Below the pieces are notes generated by a model. That model was not told the origin of the DNA. It worked only from the letters and a program-made list of their open reading frames with translations, and did not search any database. From Mycobacterium angelicum (GTDB lineage Bacteria > Actinomycetota > Actinomycetes > Mycobacteriales > Mycobacteriaceae), in contig NZ_MVHE01000050.1 in the NCBI RefSeq assembly GCF_002086155.1, positions 1 to 39,703 on the forward strand: 39,703 nucleotides of DNA. The letters run 5' to 3'. Made by a program: the position numbers and the translations under genes. Position 1 is the stretch's first letter. The number at the start of each line of letters is the position of its first letter. Below are positions 18,827-26,885 of this stretch, one piece after another.

Positions 18827-19060
18827 CCACATCGGCTAACTACCGGCAAACTAATTACGGTTGCGGATTAGGCGTATTCAGCAAACTCCACGCGCCCGTA
18901 TCGGCCGCTTCGAACTCGCCGGTTGACACCGAGCGCCGGCAGGTGAGCGGCTGCCGTGCAGCGCTGCGTACAACCCGCCATGGCGCTGAATCCCCTGCTC
19001 AACGCACCGAATGCCGAGCAACTTTAGCGTCCATTGCCATGTACGTTAAATTATGCTTTC
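18827..19060 (+). promoter_or_regulatory. Inter-tetR region with candidate leaderless promoter
   Basis: No gene is seen in these 234 bases. Close to the second tetR start is TAAATT (19047-19052), a good fit to the mycobacterial -10 pattern TANNNT, ending 8 bases before ATG 19061. This spacing would put transcription initiation at or next to the ATG, giving a leaderless mRNA, which agrees with the missing Shine-Dalgarno sequence. No -35 element is obvious. Confidence 0.45.
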
Positions 19061-19699
19061 ATGTACCTCGCCATGGACACAAAAGAAACGTTCGGCCCCC
19101 CACCACGCAAGAAGCGCACTTACGAAATGCGGGCTCGTAAAGCGACGACCGAAGCCACCCACGAGGCCATCGTCCAGGCGGCTATCGAAGCCGTAATCGC
19201 CGAGCGATCCCTGGCGATCAACCTGAAAGAGATTGCCGAGCGCGCCGGCGTCACCGTGAAGACCGTGCTGCGCCACTTCGGCAGTCGGGAACCGCTCGTC
19301 GCGGCGGCGTGGGCGCGGGTTCACCACGACGTGCTGATCGAGCGGACGGCTCCGCCGGAGGATCCCGATCAGGCATTGGCACTGCTTGTCGACCACTATG
19401 AGCACCGCGGAGACGTGGTCCTGGGTCTGCTCGCCGAAGAGGACGACGAGCACCCGGCGCGTGTGATGTGTGACACGGGACGGGCCGAGCATCGAAGCTG
19501 GGTGAAGGAAGTTTACGGCGCCAGGTTGCCCGTTGCGCCTGGGCAGCGTTCCCGGGTCGTCGACGCGCTGGTGGTCGCCACCGACATTTACAGCTGGAAG
19601 TTGTTGCGCCGCAACCAGCGGCTGAGCGTCGACCAGGTGATAGACCGCATGCAGCTGATGATCGATTCCATTCTCACCTCGAGCGAAGCCAGTGGCTGA
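19061..19699 (+). CDS. TetR-family transcriptional regulator, copy 2
   Basis: TetR-type regulator of 212 residues, tandem paralogue of the preceding gene. The helix-turn-helix (NLKEIAERAGVTVKTVLRHFGSREPLVAAAW) is nearly the same as in copy 1, so both may recognise similar operators. The C-terminal half has PARVMCDTGRAEHRSW and RSRVVDALVVATDIYSWKLLRR. The N-terminal tail is more basic (PPRKKR) than in copy 1. ATG 19061 is preferred because the paralogue match begins there and a -10-like TAAATT ends 8 bases upstream. It is convergent with the following minus-strand glycosyltransferase, 43 bp apart. Confidence 0.87.
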   Translation: MYLAMDTKETFGPPPRKKRTYEMRARKATTEATHEAIVQAAIEAVIAERSLAINLKEIAERAGVTVKTVLRHFGSREPLVAAAWARVHHDVLIERTAPPEDPDQALALLVDHYEHRGDVVLGLLAEEDDEHPARVMCDTGRAEHRSWVKEVYGARLPVAPGQRSRVVDALVVATDIYSWKLLRRNQRLSVDQVIDRMQLMIDSILTSSEASG

Positions 19700-19742
19700 C
19701 CGGACGCAATAAGCGCTCTGTTCAGGGATGCCGCCGCGAAGA

Positions 19743-20513
19743 TCAGCCGAGCGGAATCGGCCGGTGCCATTTGCGGCTGTGCGCCGCGCCGATCTGCCGC
19801 ATGATCGCCACCGTCGCGGGCAGGCCGTGCAACTTGCGCAGTCCCTGGAGCATCGCCAGGTTTGCGCCCAGTTCGTAGCGCCAGTTGCCGAAGTGCGCGT
19901 TGGCGGTCATGCGCCCAAAGTGATTGATATAGGCCATCTCTGTGGTGTAGAGGCCGTAACCCGCCTCGCGGGCGCGCACCGCCAGGTCGAGGTCGATCCC
20001 CCAGCCGTAACGTTTGAAGTTGACTAGATCCATCCCGCCGGTGTCGCGCCAGCACTCACGGGACAGCATGAGTGCGGTGCCCTCGACTGCGGGCACGGCT
20101 CGATACTGCGGCTGCGGGTTGTACTGCGCGGCTGGCGGTTTCGGGTCGGCTTCGGCATAGGGAAAGCCGTGATCGATCATCGGCCCGACGATTCCGGCGT
20201 CAGCGGGCAGTCGCGAGTCCAACAATGCGGCGACGAAGTCCTTGGAGATCCGGGTGTCGTTGTTGAGCGTCATCGCGTGCGAGTAGCCCTCGGAGAAAGC
20301 GATCTCGAAGCCATGCTGGCTGCCGCCGGCCCACCCGAGGTTGCGGCCCGGCGCGGTCACCCGTTCGTTGCCGATTTTCGGGTAGTCACCGCGGTTGTCG
20401 ACGATCAAGTAGTCGGCGCCTTCGCGCTCCAAGTCAGCGACCAGCGCGTGGGTGTACTCGTGCTGCCCGAATACGGGGACCGTGATAAGTACAGACACCA
20501 GGCAACGGTACAC
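19743..20513 (-). CDS. GT2-like glycosyltransferase (WbbL/rhamnosyltransferase type)
   Basis: Predicted cytosolic inverting GT-A glycosyltransferase, 256 residues. The N-terminus has VSVLITVPVFGQHEYTHAL, then LIVDNRG and APGRNLGWAGGSQHGFE, a pattern typical of rhamnosyltransferase-like GT2 proteins. TLNNDTRIS carries the NxD-type nucleotide/metal site. Further on are VEGTALMLSRECW and YGWGIDLDLAVRAREAGY, the usual acceptor-loop region. The start is uncertain: GTG 20513 is given, but GTG 20498 (VSVLITV) fits the domain edge equally well and neither has a good Shine-Dalgarno sequence. It lies 51 bp downstream of another glycosyltransferase in the same direction. Donor and acceptor are unknown. 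Confidence 0.85.
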   Translation of the reverse strand: MYRCLVSVLITVPVFGQHEYTHALVADLEREGADYLIVDNRGDYPKIGNERVTAPGRNLGWAGGSQHGFEIAFSEGYSHAMTLNNDTRISKDFVAALLDSRLPADAGIVGPMIDHGFPYAEADPKPPAAQYNPQPQYRAVPAVEGTALMLSRECWRDTGGMDLVNFKRYGWGIDLDLAVRAREAGYGLYTTEMAYINHFGRMTANAHFGNWRYELGANLAMLQGLRKLHGLPATVAIMRQIGAAHSRKWHRPIPLG

Positions 20514-20564
20514 CGGCGATCTCGTTGCCGAGAGCCGTTCGGGCGGCGTGAAACTCGCGGTGGG

Positions 20565-21503
20565 TCAGCTCCGGCCGGCTGCCGCCGGCAGCCGTCGCGC
20601 GTCTTTGAACTCGCGCACCGGAGCCAGGGCCAACGTCTTCATCCGGCCCCATCGCTGCGGCCCGAACACGACTGCTTCAACGGGTAGCGCCAGCCAAGCG
20701 GGCAACCACCATATCGCCGCGATGATCCGAATAGTCAACGGCGCCGCAGGATCCACGATCAGCCACGTCAGAATGCGCAGTTGATCAAGCCAGTACCGCC
20801 TGGTCTTCATCACGCGTGTCGTCTCCGTAGCCGTCGTGTGACTGCGGACGGACAGTTCGTGTGGCACGAAGCAGACTTCGCTGCGCAACATCAGGCGCAA
20901 CCACATGTCCAGGTCGACCAGTTGATAGATGTCGTTGCGAAATCCCCCGGCCTCCAACGCCACTCGTCGCCGGAACATGACGCAGGTCGGTTCGCCTATC
21001 CAATTGCCGTTTCCGCCGCGCAGCGCGATCTGAGCGACCAACGACGGTCCGTGGTTGCGCTCACCCAGTTTGCGAAAGTGCGTGTGGACCGCGCCGTACC
21101 GCTTCTTCCACTTAAGGTCGTCGCTGTCCACCTGCCGGGGCGCGAAGGCCATTCCGACGGCCGGATCGGCGAAACATCCGGCCAGCGTCTGTAGCGCTCC
21201 CGGCAGCAACCAGTCGTCCCCATGGACGAACTGCACATAGTTGCCGCGCGCGGATTCCAGGCATTTGTTGTGGTTCTGGTTCAGACCGACGCGAGACTCG
21301 TTGCGTATCAGCCGGTCTCCGGGCCGCAGCAGCCGCGCGACAATCGCGGGACCGTCGTCCGAGGAGTCGTCGTCGACAACCACTATCTCAAACTCGATGC
21401 CCTGCTGATCCAGGACGCTGCGCAGGCAACGCTCGATGGTTGCGGCGTTGTTGTACATCGGAATGCACACCGAGACAGGTGGACTCACCTCAGGGCCGGG
21501 CAA
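20565..21503 (-). CDS. GT2 glycosyltransferase
   Basis: GT-A fold family 2 glycosyltransferase of about 312 residues. Motifs in order: VSVCIPMYNNAATIERCLRS (nucleotide-binding start), IVVVDDDSSDDGPAIV, VGLNQNHNKCLESARGNYV, FVHGDDWLLPGAL (DxD-like metal site) and LVDLDMWLRLML. A hydrophobic segment near the C-terminus (LTIRIIAAIWWLPAWLALPV) may attach it to the membrane face. It resembles the sugar transferase recalled as Rv1518. The start is given at TTG 21503; GTG 21488 (VSPPVSV) is equally plausible and closer to the conserved domain. It follows the Sap-like gene by only 6 bp, so the two are probably translated together. Confidence 0.87.
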   Translation of the reverse strand: MPGPEVSPPVSVCIPMYNNAATIERCLRSVLDQQGIEFEIVVVDDDSSDDGPAIVARLLRPGDRLIRNESRVGLNQNHNKCLESARGNYVQFVHGDDWLLPGALQTLAGCFADPAVGMAFAPRQVDSDDLKWKKRYGAVHTHFRKLGERNHGPSLVAQIALRGGNGNWIGEPTCVMFRRRVALEAGGFRNDIYQLVDLDMWLRLMLRSEVCFVPHELSVRSHTTATETTRVMKTRRYWLDQLRILTWLIVDPAAPLTIRIIAAIWWLPAWLALPVEAVVFGPQRWGRMKTLALAPVREFKDARRLPAAAGRS

Positions 21504-21509
21504 CTCGGC

Positions 21510-22256
21510 TCAGAGCCGCCCAATTCCTTGGACCACGAACGCAATCCCGGCCACGATGAGAATGGTCTGGGTGATTTGCGGACGGTGCGCACGAACCCAG
21601 CCATCCAGATAACGCACCACGACTTCGGTCTTCCCCGGCACCGCCAAGTAGGCGATGAGCGGAATCTCGACGACGGCAAGCAACAGCAGAATGAAGGCGA
21701 CGAAGGCGCTGAACTGCACTCCCACCGCGGCTCCCGAAGCCATGATCACGGTCAGCACCAGCAGGCACTCGGCCGGCGGAGTCGCCATGCCAAGCCCCGC
21801 CACGAAAGCACCCCAGACAAACCCACGCTTCATGACTGCCTCGAAGCCCGCCGACACCCGCGCCATCGCGCTTGGCTTACACGGCTCCAACACCGCCAAG
21901 GGAGACGCACCGCCAGCATGTAGCGGAACCCGGGTGCGCTGACGCACTACCAGGAAGGCGGCGACCAGTAGGGCCAACACGCCGATGCTGACGTGCAGAC
22001 GCCCGCCGGCCAGGATCGTCACCGACGATGTCGCGTTGTGGAATGACGCCATCGCACCCTGGTAGAGGTCAAGTGCGAAGTCACGCATGATCAGCAGCAC
22101 CGCCGTTGCGACACCGATTCCCGCCGTCATGCCGCCCAGCCAAAAAGCCAGCAAATTGACCGCGGGGCGCGGCCGCGAGACCAGCAGAGCCGTTAACCCA
22201 AAGCGCAGCGGGTCAATCGCGGTCCCGAGACCGAATAACAGCACTGCCGCCCACAC
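21510..22256 (-). CDS. Sap/GAP-like polytopic membrane protein
   Basis: Inner-membrane protein of about 248 residues with six or so hydrophobic segments: AAVLLFGLGTAIDPLRFG, LLAFWLGGMTAGIGVATAVLL, LHVSIGVLALLVAAFLVV, GAFVAGLGMATPPAECLL, FVAFILLLLAVVEIPLIAYL and ILIVAGIAFVVQGI. A cytoplasmic loop lies in the middle. The pattern and the PxE motif fit the Sap/GAP (sulfolipid- or GPL-addressing protein) family, whose known members help glycolipids reach the mycobacterial surface; Rv1517 is the recalled syntenic relative. GTG 22256 is preferred because the first helix starts there; an in-frame TTG at 22412 would add 52 unconvincing residues. It is divergent from gmdA. Confidence 0.8.
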   Translation of the reverse strand: MWAAVLLFGLGTAIDPLRFGLTALLVSRPRPAVNLLAFWLGGMTAGIGVATAVLLIMRDFALDLYQGAMASFHNATSSVTILAGGRLHVSIGVLALLVAAFLVVRQRTRVPLHAGGASPLAVLEPCKPSAMARVSAGFEAVMKRGFVWGAFVAGLGMATPPAECLLVLTVIMASGAAVGVQFSAFVAFILLLLAVVEIPLIAYLAVPGKTEVVVRYLDGWVRAHRPQITQTILIVAGIAFVVQGIGRL

Positions 22257-22478
22257 GCTGGGTACGTTACCTAAGTGTGGCCACGCTCGCGGCGGTATTG
22301 AAAAATTCGCGATATAAAGCTCTGACCAGCTAATACGAGCCCAAAATCGTTGCGCCACGGCCATCGCGGAGGCGATCTGGCATTGGTCGCGGCGGCCGAG
22401 TTCTACTATCAAGCAGACGGCAAAACGCCTGAATCATGGCCGCGCGAATACGCGAGCATCGACAGAAGTAGGAATTTA
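22257..22478. promoter_or_regulatory. Divergent promoter region, Sap-like gene / gmdA
   Basis: These 222 bases separate the minus-strand Sap-like gene from the plus-strand gmdA operon and should hold both promoters. An AT-rich stretch lies at about 22296-22317. A good ribosome-binding sequence, AGTAGGA, ends about 6 bases before the gmdA GTG at 22479. No strong palindrome is apparent. Confidence 0.45.
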
Positions 22479-23501
22479 GTGAAGCGAGCGCTGATAACCG
22501 GCATCACCGGACAGGACGGCTCTTATCTCGCAGAACTGCTGCTGAGCAAGGGATATGAGGTGCACGGGCTGATCCGTCGAGCCTCGACGTTCAATACATC
22601 GCGCATCGATCATCTCTACGTTGATCCACACGACCCGAACGCGCGACTGTTCTTGCATTACGGCGATCTCATCGACGGCACCCGATTGGTGACACTGCTC
22701 AGCACTATCGAGCCCGACGAGGTGTACAACCTTGCGGCGCAATCACATGTGCGCGTCAGCTTCGACGAACCGGTGCACACCGGGGACACCACCGGCATGG
22801 GATCCATGCGGCTGCTGGAGGCCGTTCGGCTGTCCAGGGTGCAGTGCCGCTTCTACCAGGCGTCTTCGTCGGAGATGTTCGGGGCGTCGCCGCCACCGCA
22901 GAACGAGCTGACGCCGTTTTATCCGCGTTCACCGTATGGTGCGGCCAAGGTCTATTCCTATTGGGCCACACGCAACTACCGCGAAGCGTATGGATTGTTC
23001 GCGGTCAACGGCATCCTGTTCAATCACGAATCACCCCGGCGCGGTGAGACATTCGTGACCCGCAAGATCACCCGGGCGGTGGCCCGCATCAAGGCCGGCA
23101 TCCAGTCCAACGTATTCATGGGCAATCTCGACGCCGTTCGCGACTGGGGTTATGCGCCGGAATACGTCGAAGGAATGTGGCGCATGCTGCAGGCCCCCGA
23201 TCCCGAGGACTACGTGCTTGCTACCGGGCGCGGTTTCACGGTGCGTGAGTTCGCCGAAGCCGCTTTCGGCCATGCCGGTCTGGACTGGCAGAAGTACGTC
23301 AAGTTCGACCAACGCTATCTGCGGCCCACCGAGGTGGACTCGCTGATCGGGGATGCCACCAAGGCCGCGGAGTCACTGGGCTGGAAGGCCTCCGTGCACA
23401 CCGCTGAACTGGCCCGGATCATGGTGGACGCCGATATTGCCGCATTGGAGTGCGAAGGCAAGCCCTGGATCGACAAGCCGATGCTCGCCGGGCGGAAATG
23501 A
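22479..23501 (+). CDS. gmdA: GDP-mannose 4,6-dehydratase
   Basis: Converts GDP-D-mannose to GDP-4-keto-6-deoxy-D-mannose, the first step to GDP-fucose and related deoxyhexoses. 340 residues, the family length. The N-terminus KRALITGITGQDGSYLAELLL is the diagnostic NAD(P)-binding motif; then GLIRRAS, YNLAAQSHVRVSF, the catalytic region FYQASSSEMFG and YGAAKVY (Tyr-x3-Lys), and FNHESPRRGETFVTRKI, which is highly characteristic of Gmd. GTG 22479 is chosen by this motif and by AGTAGGA upstream; an in-frame ATG at 22350 would add 43 residues without similarity. Its stop overlaps the epiA start (ATGA), so the pair is translationally coupled. Confidence 0.95.
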   Translation: MKRALITGITGQDGSYLAELLLSKGYEVHGLIRRASTFNTSRIDHLYVDPHDPNARLFLHYGDLIDGTRLVTLLSTIEPDEVYNLAAQSHVRVSFDEPVHTGDTTGMGSMRLLEAVRLSRVQCRFYQASSSEMFGASPPPQNELTPFYPRSPYGAAKVYSYWATRNYREAYGLFAVNGILFNHESPRRGETFVTRKITRAVARIKAGIQSNVFMGNLDAVRDWGYAPEYVEGMWRMLQAPDPEDYVLATGRGFTVREFAEAAFGHAGLDWQKYVKFDQRYLRPTEVDSLIGDATKAAESLGWKASVHTAELARIMVDADIAALECEGKPWIDKPMLAGRK

Positions 23502-24466
23502 GCGCACCCAATTCCGTCGGCGCCCTGGACCGCTCGGCGCCGGTGTATATCGCCGGTCACCGCGGGCTGGTCGGGTCCGCCCTGGTCCGGAAGTTTTCCG
23601 ACGAGGGATTCAGCAATCTGCTGCTACGTACCCGCGATGAACTCGACCTGACGGATCGGACCGCCGCGTTCGACTTCGTTCGCCAGGCAAAACCGCAGGT
23701 CGTCATCGACGCGGCGGCCCGAGTCGGCGGCATCCTGGCCAACAGCACCTACCCGGCCGATTTCCTGTCCGAGAACCTGCAGATCCAGGTCAACCTGCTG
23801 GACGCGGCGCTCGCAGCGCGGGTGCCGCGGCTGCTGTTTCTTGGCTCGTCGTGCATATATCCCAAGCTCAGCCCCCAGCCCATCAAGGAAAGCGCGCTGC
23901 TCACCGGCCCCCTGGAGCCGACCAACGACGCGTACGCGATCGCCAAGATCGCCGGCATTCTTCAAGTGCAGGCGGTCCGGCGGCAATACGGCCTGCCGTG
24001 GATCTCGGCCATGCCCACCAACTTGTACGGGCCCGGCGACAACTTCTCCCCCAGTGGGTCGCATCTGCTGCCTGCCCTCATTCGCAGGTATGAGGAGGCA
24101 AAAGCGACGGACGCGCCGCAGGTGACCAACTGGGGCACCGGAACGCCCCAGCGTGAGTTGCTGCATGTCGACGATCTGGCTGGTGCGTGTCTTTACCTGC
24201 TGGAACATTTCGACGGCGATACCCAGGTCAATGTGGGTACCGGCGTCGACCACACCATCCGTGAAATCGCCGAAATGGTGGCCGCGGCGGTGGGATACAC
24301 CGGCGAAACCGATTGGGATGCAACCAAACCGGACGGGACGCCACGCAAACTGCTGGACGTCTCGCTGCTACGGGAGGCCGGCTGGCGGCCGACGATCTCG
24401 CTGCGCGACGGCATCGAGTCAACCGTGGCGTGGTATCGGCAAAACGCCGCCGCGGTAAGGCAGTGA
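23498..24466 (+). CDS. epiA: GDP-L-fucose synthase type epimerase/reductase
   Basis: Extended SDR of 322 residues that would carry out 3,5-epimerisation and 4-reduction of GDP-4-keto-6-deoxymannose to GDP-L-fucose. Motifs: YIAGHRGLVGSALVRKF (NADP-binding), AARVGGILANSTYPADF, LFLGSSCIYPK (catalytic Ser), NDAYAIAKIAG (Tyr-x3-Lys) and TNLYGPGDNF, all typical of Fcl/WcaG. Start ATG 23498 overlaps the gmdA stop by four bases. Fucose, often methylated, is reported in LOS of the M. kansasii group, consistent with a role here. The product could be another 6-deoxyhexose if the epimerisation differs. Confidence 0.93.
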   Translation: MSAPNSVGALDRSAPVYIAGHRGLVGSALVRKFSDEGFSNLLLRTRDELDLTDRTAAFDFVRQAKPQVVIDAAARVGGILANSTYPADFLSENLQIQVNLLDAALAARVPRLLFLGSSCIYPKLSPQPIKESALLTGPLEPTNDAYAIAKIAGILQVQAVRRQYGLPWISAMPTNLYGPGDNFSPSGSHLLPALIRRYEEAKATDAPQVTNWGTGTPQRELLHVDDLAGACLYLLEHFDGDTQVNVGTGVDHTIREIAEMVAAAVGYTGETDWDATKPDGTPRKLLDVSLLREAGWRPTISLRDGIESTVAWYRQNAAAVRQ

Positions 24467-24474
24467 CCAGGCGC

Positions 24475-25206
24475 ATGAAGTTCGTACACCGCGCCCGGGA
24501 AATGGTGCACCGGACGGGTTTTGAGGTGTCGCTGTATCGCCCCGAGCGGGATGCGACGCGCAACTTCATGAACCAACTCAGATCCCACCGCGTCAATGTG
24601 ATCCTCGATGTGGGCGCCAACTCAGGCCAGTACGCCGCCGGTCTGCGCGCCGCCGGCTTCGAAGGCCGAATCGTCTCTTTCGAACCCCTCTCGGGACCGT
24701 TCTCCCAGCTGGAGCGCAAGGCATCGGCCGATCCGCTCTGGCAGTGCCGGCGCAACGCACTCGGTGACATCGACGGCACCGTCTCGATCAATGTCGCCGG
24801 CAACGCCGGAGAGAGCAGCTCGGTACTACCCATGCTGAAAAGCCATCAGGATGCCTTTCCGCCGGCGAATTACGTGGGCACCGAAGAGGTACCGATACGG
24901 CGGCTGGATTCGGTGGCCGCAGAGGTGCTGCGGCCGGCCGACGTGGCCTTTCTGAAGATCGATGTGCAGGGGTTCGAAAAGCAGGTGCTGGCCGGTGCGG
25001 CGGCCACCGTGCGGGACCGCTGTGTGGGTTTGCAGCTGGAGCTGTCGTTTCTGCCCCTGTACGAAGGCGGCATGCTGATTCGCGAGGCGCTCGACATCGC
25101 ATACTCGCTGGGCTTTACGCTGACAGGCCTGCAGCCCTGCTTCACCGATCTGCGCAACGGTCGGATGCTGCAGGCCGACGGCACCTTCTTTCGTGAGGAC
25201 GATTAA
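24475..25206 (+). CDS. FkbM-family SAM methyltransferase
   Basis: SAM-dependent methyltransferase of 243 residues, probably O-methylating a sugar hydroxyl. FkbM features are clear: NVILDVGANSGQYAAGLRAAGF (SAM motif I), RIVSFEPLSGPFSQLE (acidic residue for the ribose), IRRLDSV, FLKIDVQGFEKQVLAGA and LQLELSFLPLYEG. ATG 24475 gives the length I recall for the M. tuberculosis homologue Rv1513. A GTG at 24463, overlapping the epiA stop as GTGA, is a good alternative and would add four residues. It sits directly behind the GDP-fucose genes, so fucose is a natural substrate, but the dimethoxy branched sugar discussed in the findings also needs O-methylation. Confidence 0.9.
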   Translation: MKFVHRAREMVHRTGFEVSLYRPERDATRNFMNQLRSHRVNVILDVGANSGQYAAGLRAAGFEGRIVSFEPLSGPFSQLERKASADPLWQCRRNALGDIDGTVSINVAGNAGESSSVLPMLKSHQDAFPPANYVGTEEVPIRRLDSVAAEVLRPADVAFLKIDVQGFEKQVLAGAAATVRDRCVGLQLELSFLPLYEGGMLIREALDIAYSLGFTLTGLQPCFTDLRNGRMLQADGTFFREDD

Positions 25207-25212
25207 TCGACA

Positions 25213-25938
25213 ATGGTTGCAGCGCCGCTGTTTTCGATCATCGTCCCAACCTTCAACGTGGCCGGGACCATGCGCGCCTGCCTGGACAGCATCGTCGCCC
25301 AGACTTATACGGACTACGAACTGGTCGTCGTCGACGGCGGCTCCACCGACGGCAGTGTCGACCTGGCCAAGAGCTATGGGTCCAGCCTGGACGGACGGCT
25401 GATCCTGCACAGCGGCCCCGACGACGGTCCCTACGACGCCATGAACAACGGCGTCGGCATGGCGAACGGCACCTGGGTGCTGTTCCTTGGGGCCGACGAC
25501 ACCCTGTACGAACCGGAAACACTGGCCCGGGTAGCCGGCTTCATCGGCGAGCACTCCCCCAGCGATCTGGTCTACGGCGATGTGATCATGCGCTCGAAGT
25601 CAGCGCGCTACGCCGGCGTATTCGACGTCGATCGGCTGCTGTTCGAGCAGAACATCTGCCATCAAGCAATCTTCTACCGCCGCAGGCTTTTTGAGACCAT
25701 CGGCCCCTACAACCTGCGTTATCGGCTGTGGGCCGACTGGGACTTCAACATCCGCTGCTTCTCCAATCCGGCGCTGATTACTCGCTACATGGACATCGTG
25801 GTCGCCAACTACAACGACGTCAGCGGCCTCAGCATGAAGGAGGACGAGGAGTTCAAGAAGCGGTTGCCCAGGTTCGTCGGGGCTTCGGTGCGGGAGATGA
25901 TGCGCCGGAATCTGCCTGGGAGACGCAAGGCCACATGA
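25213..25938 (+). CDS. GT2 glycosyltransferase
   Basis: Family 2 glycosyltransferase of 241 residues, similar to the small WcaA/Rv1514-type enzymes. Motifs: LFSIIVPTFNVAGTMRACLD, LVVVDGGSTDGSVDLA, GPDDGPYDAMNNGVGMANG, VLFLGADDTLYEPE (metal-binding DxD), NICHQAIFYRRRLFE and LWADWDFNIRCF (a likely catalytic base region). No membrane segment is seen. ATG 25213 is 6 bp after the FkbM stop, and the gene's own stop overlaps the next ATG (ATGA). It therefore belongs to the five-gene plus-strand operon that starts at gmdA. The GDP-deoxyhexose made by this operon is the obvious candidate donor, by inference. Confidence 0.9.
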   Translation: MVAAPLFSIIVPTFNVAGTMRACLDSIVAQTYTDYELVVVDGGSTDGSVDLAKSYGSSLDGRLILHSGPDDGPYDAMNNGVGMANGTWVLFLGADDTLYEPETLARVAGFIGEHSPSDLVYGDVIMRSKSARYAGVFDVDRLLFEQNICHQAIFYRRRLFETIGPYNLRYRLWADWDFNIRCFSNPALITRYMDIVVANYNDVSGLSMKEDEEFKKRLPRFVGASVREMMRRNLPGRRKAT

Positions 25939-26864
25939 GCGGATTGGTGAGCGACGGTGCCCGGGCGCTGGCGGCCCAATCGCTCGGGGACGACCGGGTG
26001 CTTGTCACCGGCGCCTCAGGCTGGCTCGGACGGACCGCCCTCGACCTCATCGCCCCGCTCGGTCTGCCCACGCTGGCCCTGGCCAGCCGGCCGAGGACCG
26101 TATGCATCGATGACCGCCAGGTCGAATTGCGGGTGTGGGATGACCGAGAGGTGGCCGAGTTCGCCCCAACCGTCGTGCTGGACTGCGCGTTCCTCACCCG
26201 CGACCGGGTGTCCGACCTGCCGCTCGACGAGTACGTCGCGACCAACCGCACCCAGACCGACCGCCTCGTCTACGCCACGAAGCTACCCGGAGTGCGTCTT
26301 TCGCTCACGGTCTCCAGCGGAGCGGCCGTCCATCCGCAGGACGCCTTCGACGCGCCTATCGAGGACAACCCGTACGGCTACCTGAAACGGGAGGCCGAGT
26401 ACTGCCTGCAGGAGGCTGCGGCCAACAGCGGCGCGGTGCCCGTCGTGCTGCGGGCCTGGAGCATCTCCGGTGCACATGTGCAGAAGCCGCGCGGCTACGC
26501 GCTGGGGTCGATGATCCAAGACGCTGCCGCGGGCGCGATCCGAATCATGGCGCGCCGCCCGGTTTTTCGCCGCTATGTGCTGGCCGACGAACTGGTCGCG
26601 CTCGGCCTCGCCGAGGGCGCTGTGGGGCCGGCCACCATCGACAGCGGCGGCGAGCTGGTGGAAATGGACGAGCTCGCCGCGCGGGTCGCCGCGGTGGTGC
26701 GCCCGGACGCCGTGATCACCCGCGGTGAGGTCGATCCCCGCGACGCTGATCGCTATCACTCCGACGGTCAGGATTGGGAAACGCGCTGCCAGAGATGGGG
26801 TTTGGCCAGCCTACCGCTGGATCAGCAGATCGAGATCACCGCTCGGGGTGTGCTGGGCCGTTAA
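25935..26864 (+). CDS. Extended SDR, NAD(P)-dependent sugar epimerase/reductase
   Basis: Predicted 309-residue extended short-chain dehydrogenase acting on a nucleotide sugar. The Rossmann motif is VLVTGASGWLGRTALDL; a Ser region lies at LTVSSGAAVHP; the catalytic Tyr-x3-Lys is in NPYGYLKREAEY. The C-terminal half has VVLRAWSISGAH and RRYVLADELVALGL, typical of the substrate domain. ATG 25935 overlaps the preceding stop by four bases. It could be a 4-ketoreductase for the GDP sugar or the reductase of the side-chain ketone in the proposed branched-sugar route (the role of YerF in yersiniose synthesis). The sequence does not decide between these. It is convergent with the methyltransferase at 26877. 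Confidence 0.82.
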   Translation: MSGLVSDGARALAAQSLGDDRVLVTGASGWLGRTALDLIAPLGLPTLALASRPRTVCIDDRQVELRVWDDREVAEFAPTVVLDCAFLTRDRVSDLPLDEYVATNRTQTDRLVYATKLPGVRLSLTVSSGAAVHPQDAFDAPIEDNPYGYLKREAEYCLQEAAANSGAVPVVLRAWSISGAHVQKPRGYALGSMIQDAAAGAIRIMARRPVFRRYVLADELVALGLAEGAVGPATIDSGGELVEMDELAARVAAVVRPDAVITRGEVDPRDADRYHSDGQDWETRCQRWGLASLPLDQQIEITARGVLGR

Positions 26865-26867
26865 GAG

Positions 26868-26885
26868 CCGGCGCGGCTACGCCGG
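26868..26885. terminator. Short hairpin between convergent genes
   Basis: A perfect 6-bp stem CCGGCG / CGCCGG with a 6-base loop lies just after the SDR stop and over the 3' end of the convergent methyltransferase. There is no U-tract. It could help end both transcripts, as many actinobacterial terminators lack U-tracts, but a stem this short arises easily in GC-rich DNA. Confidence 0.25.
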
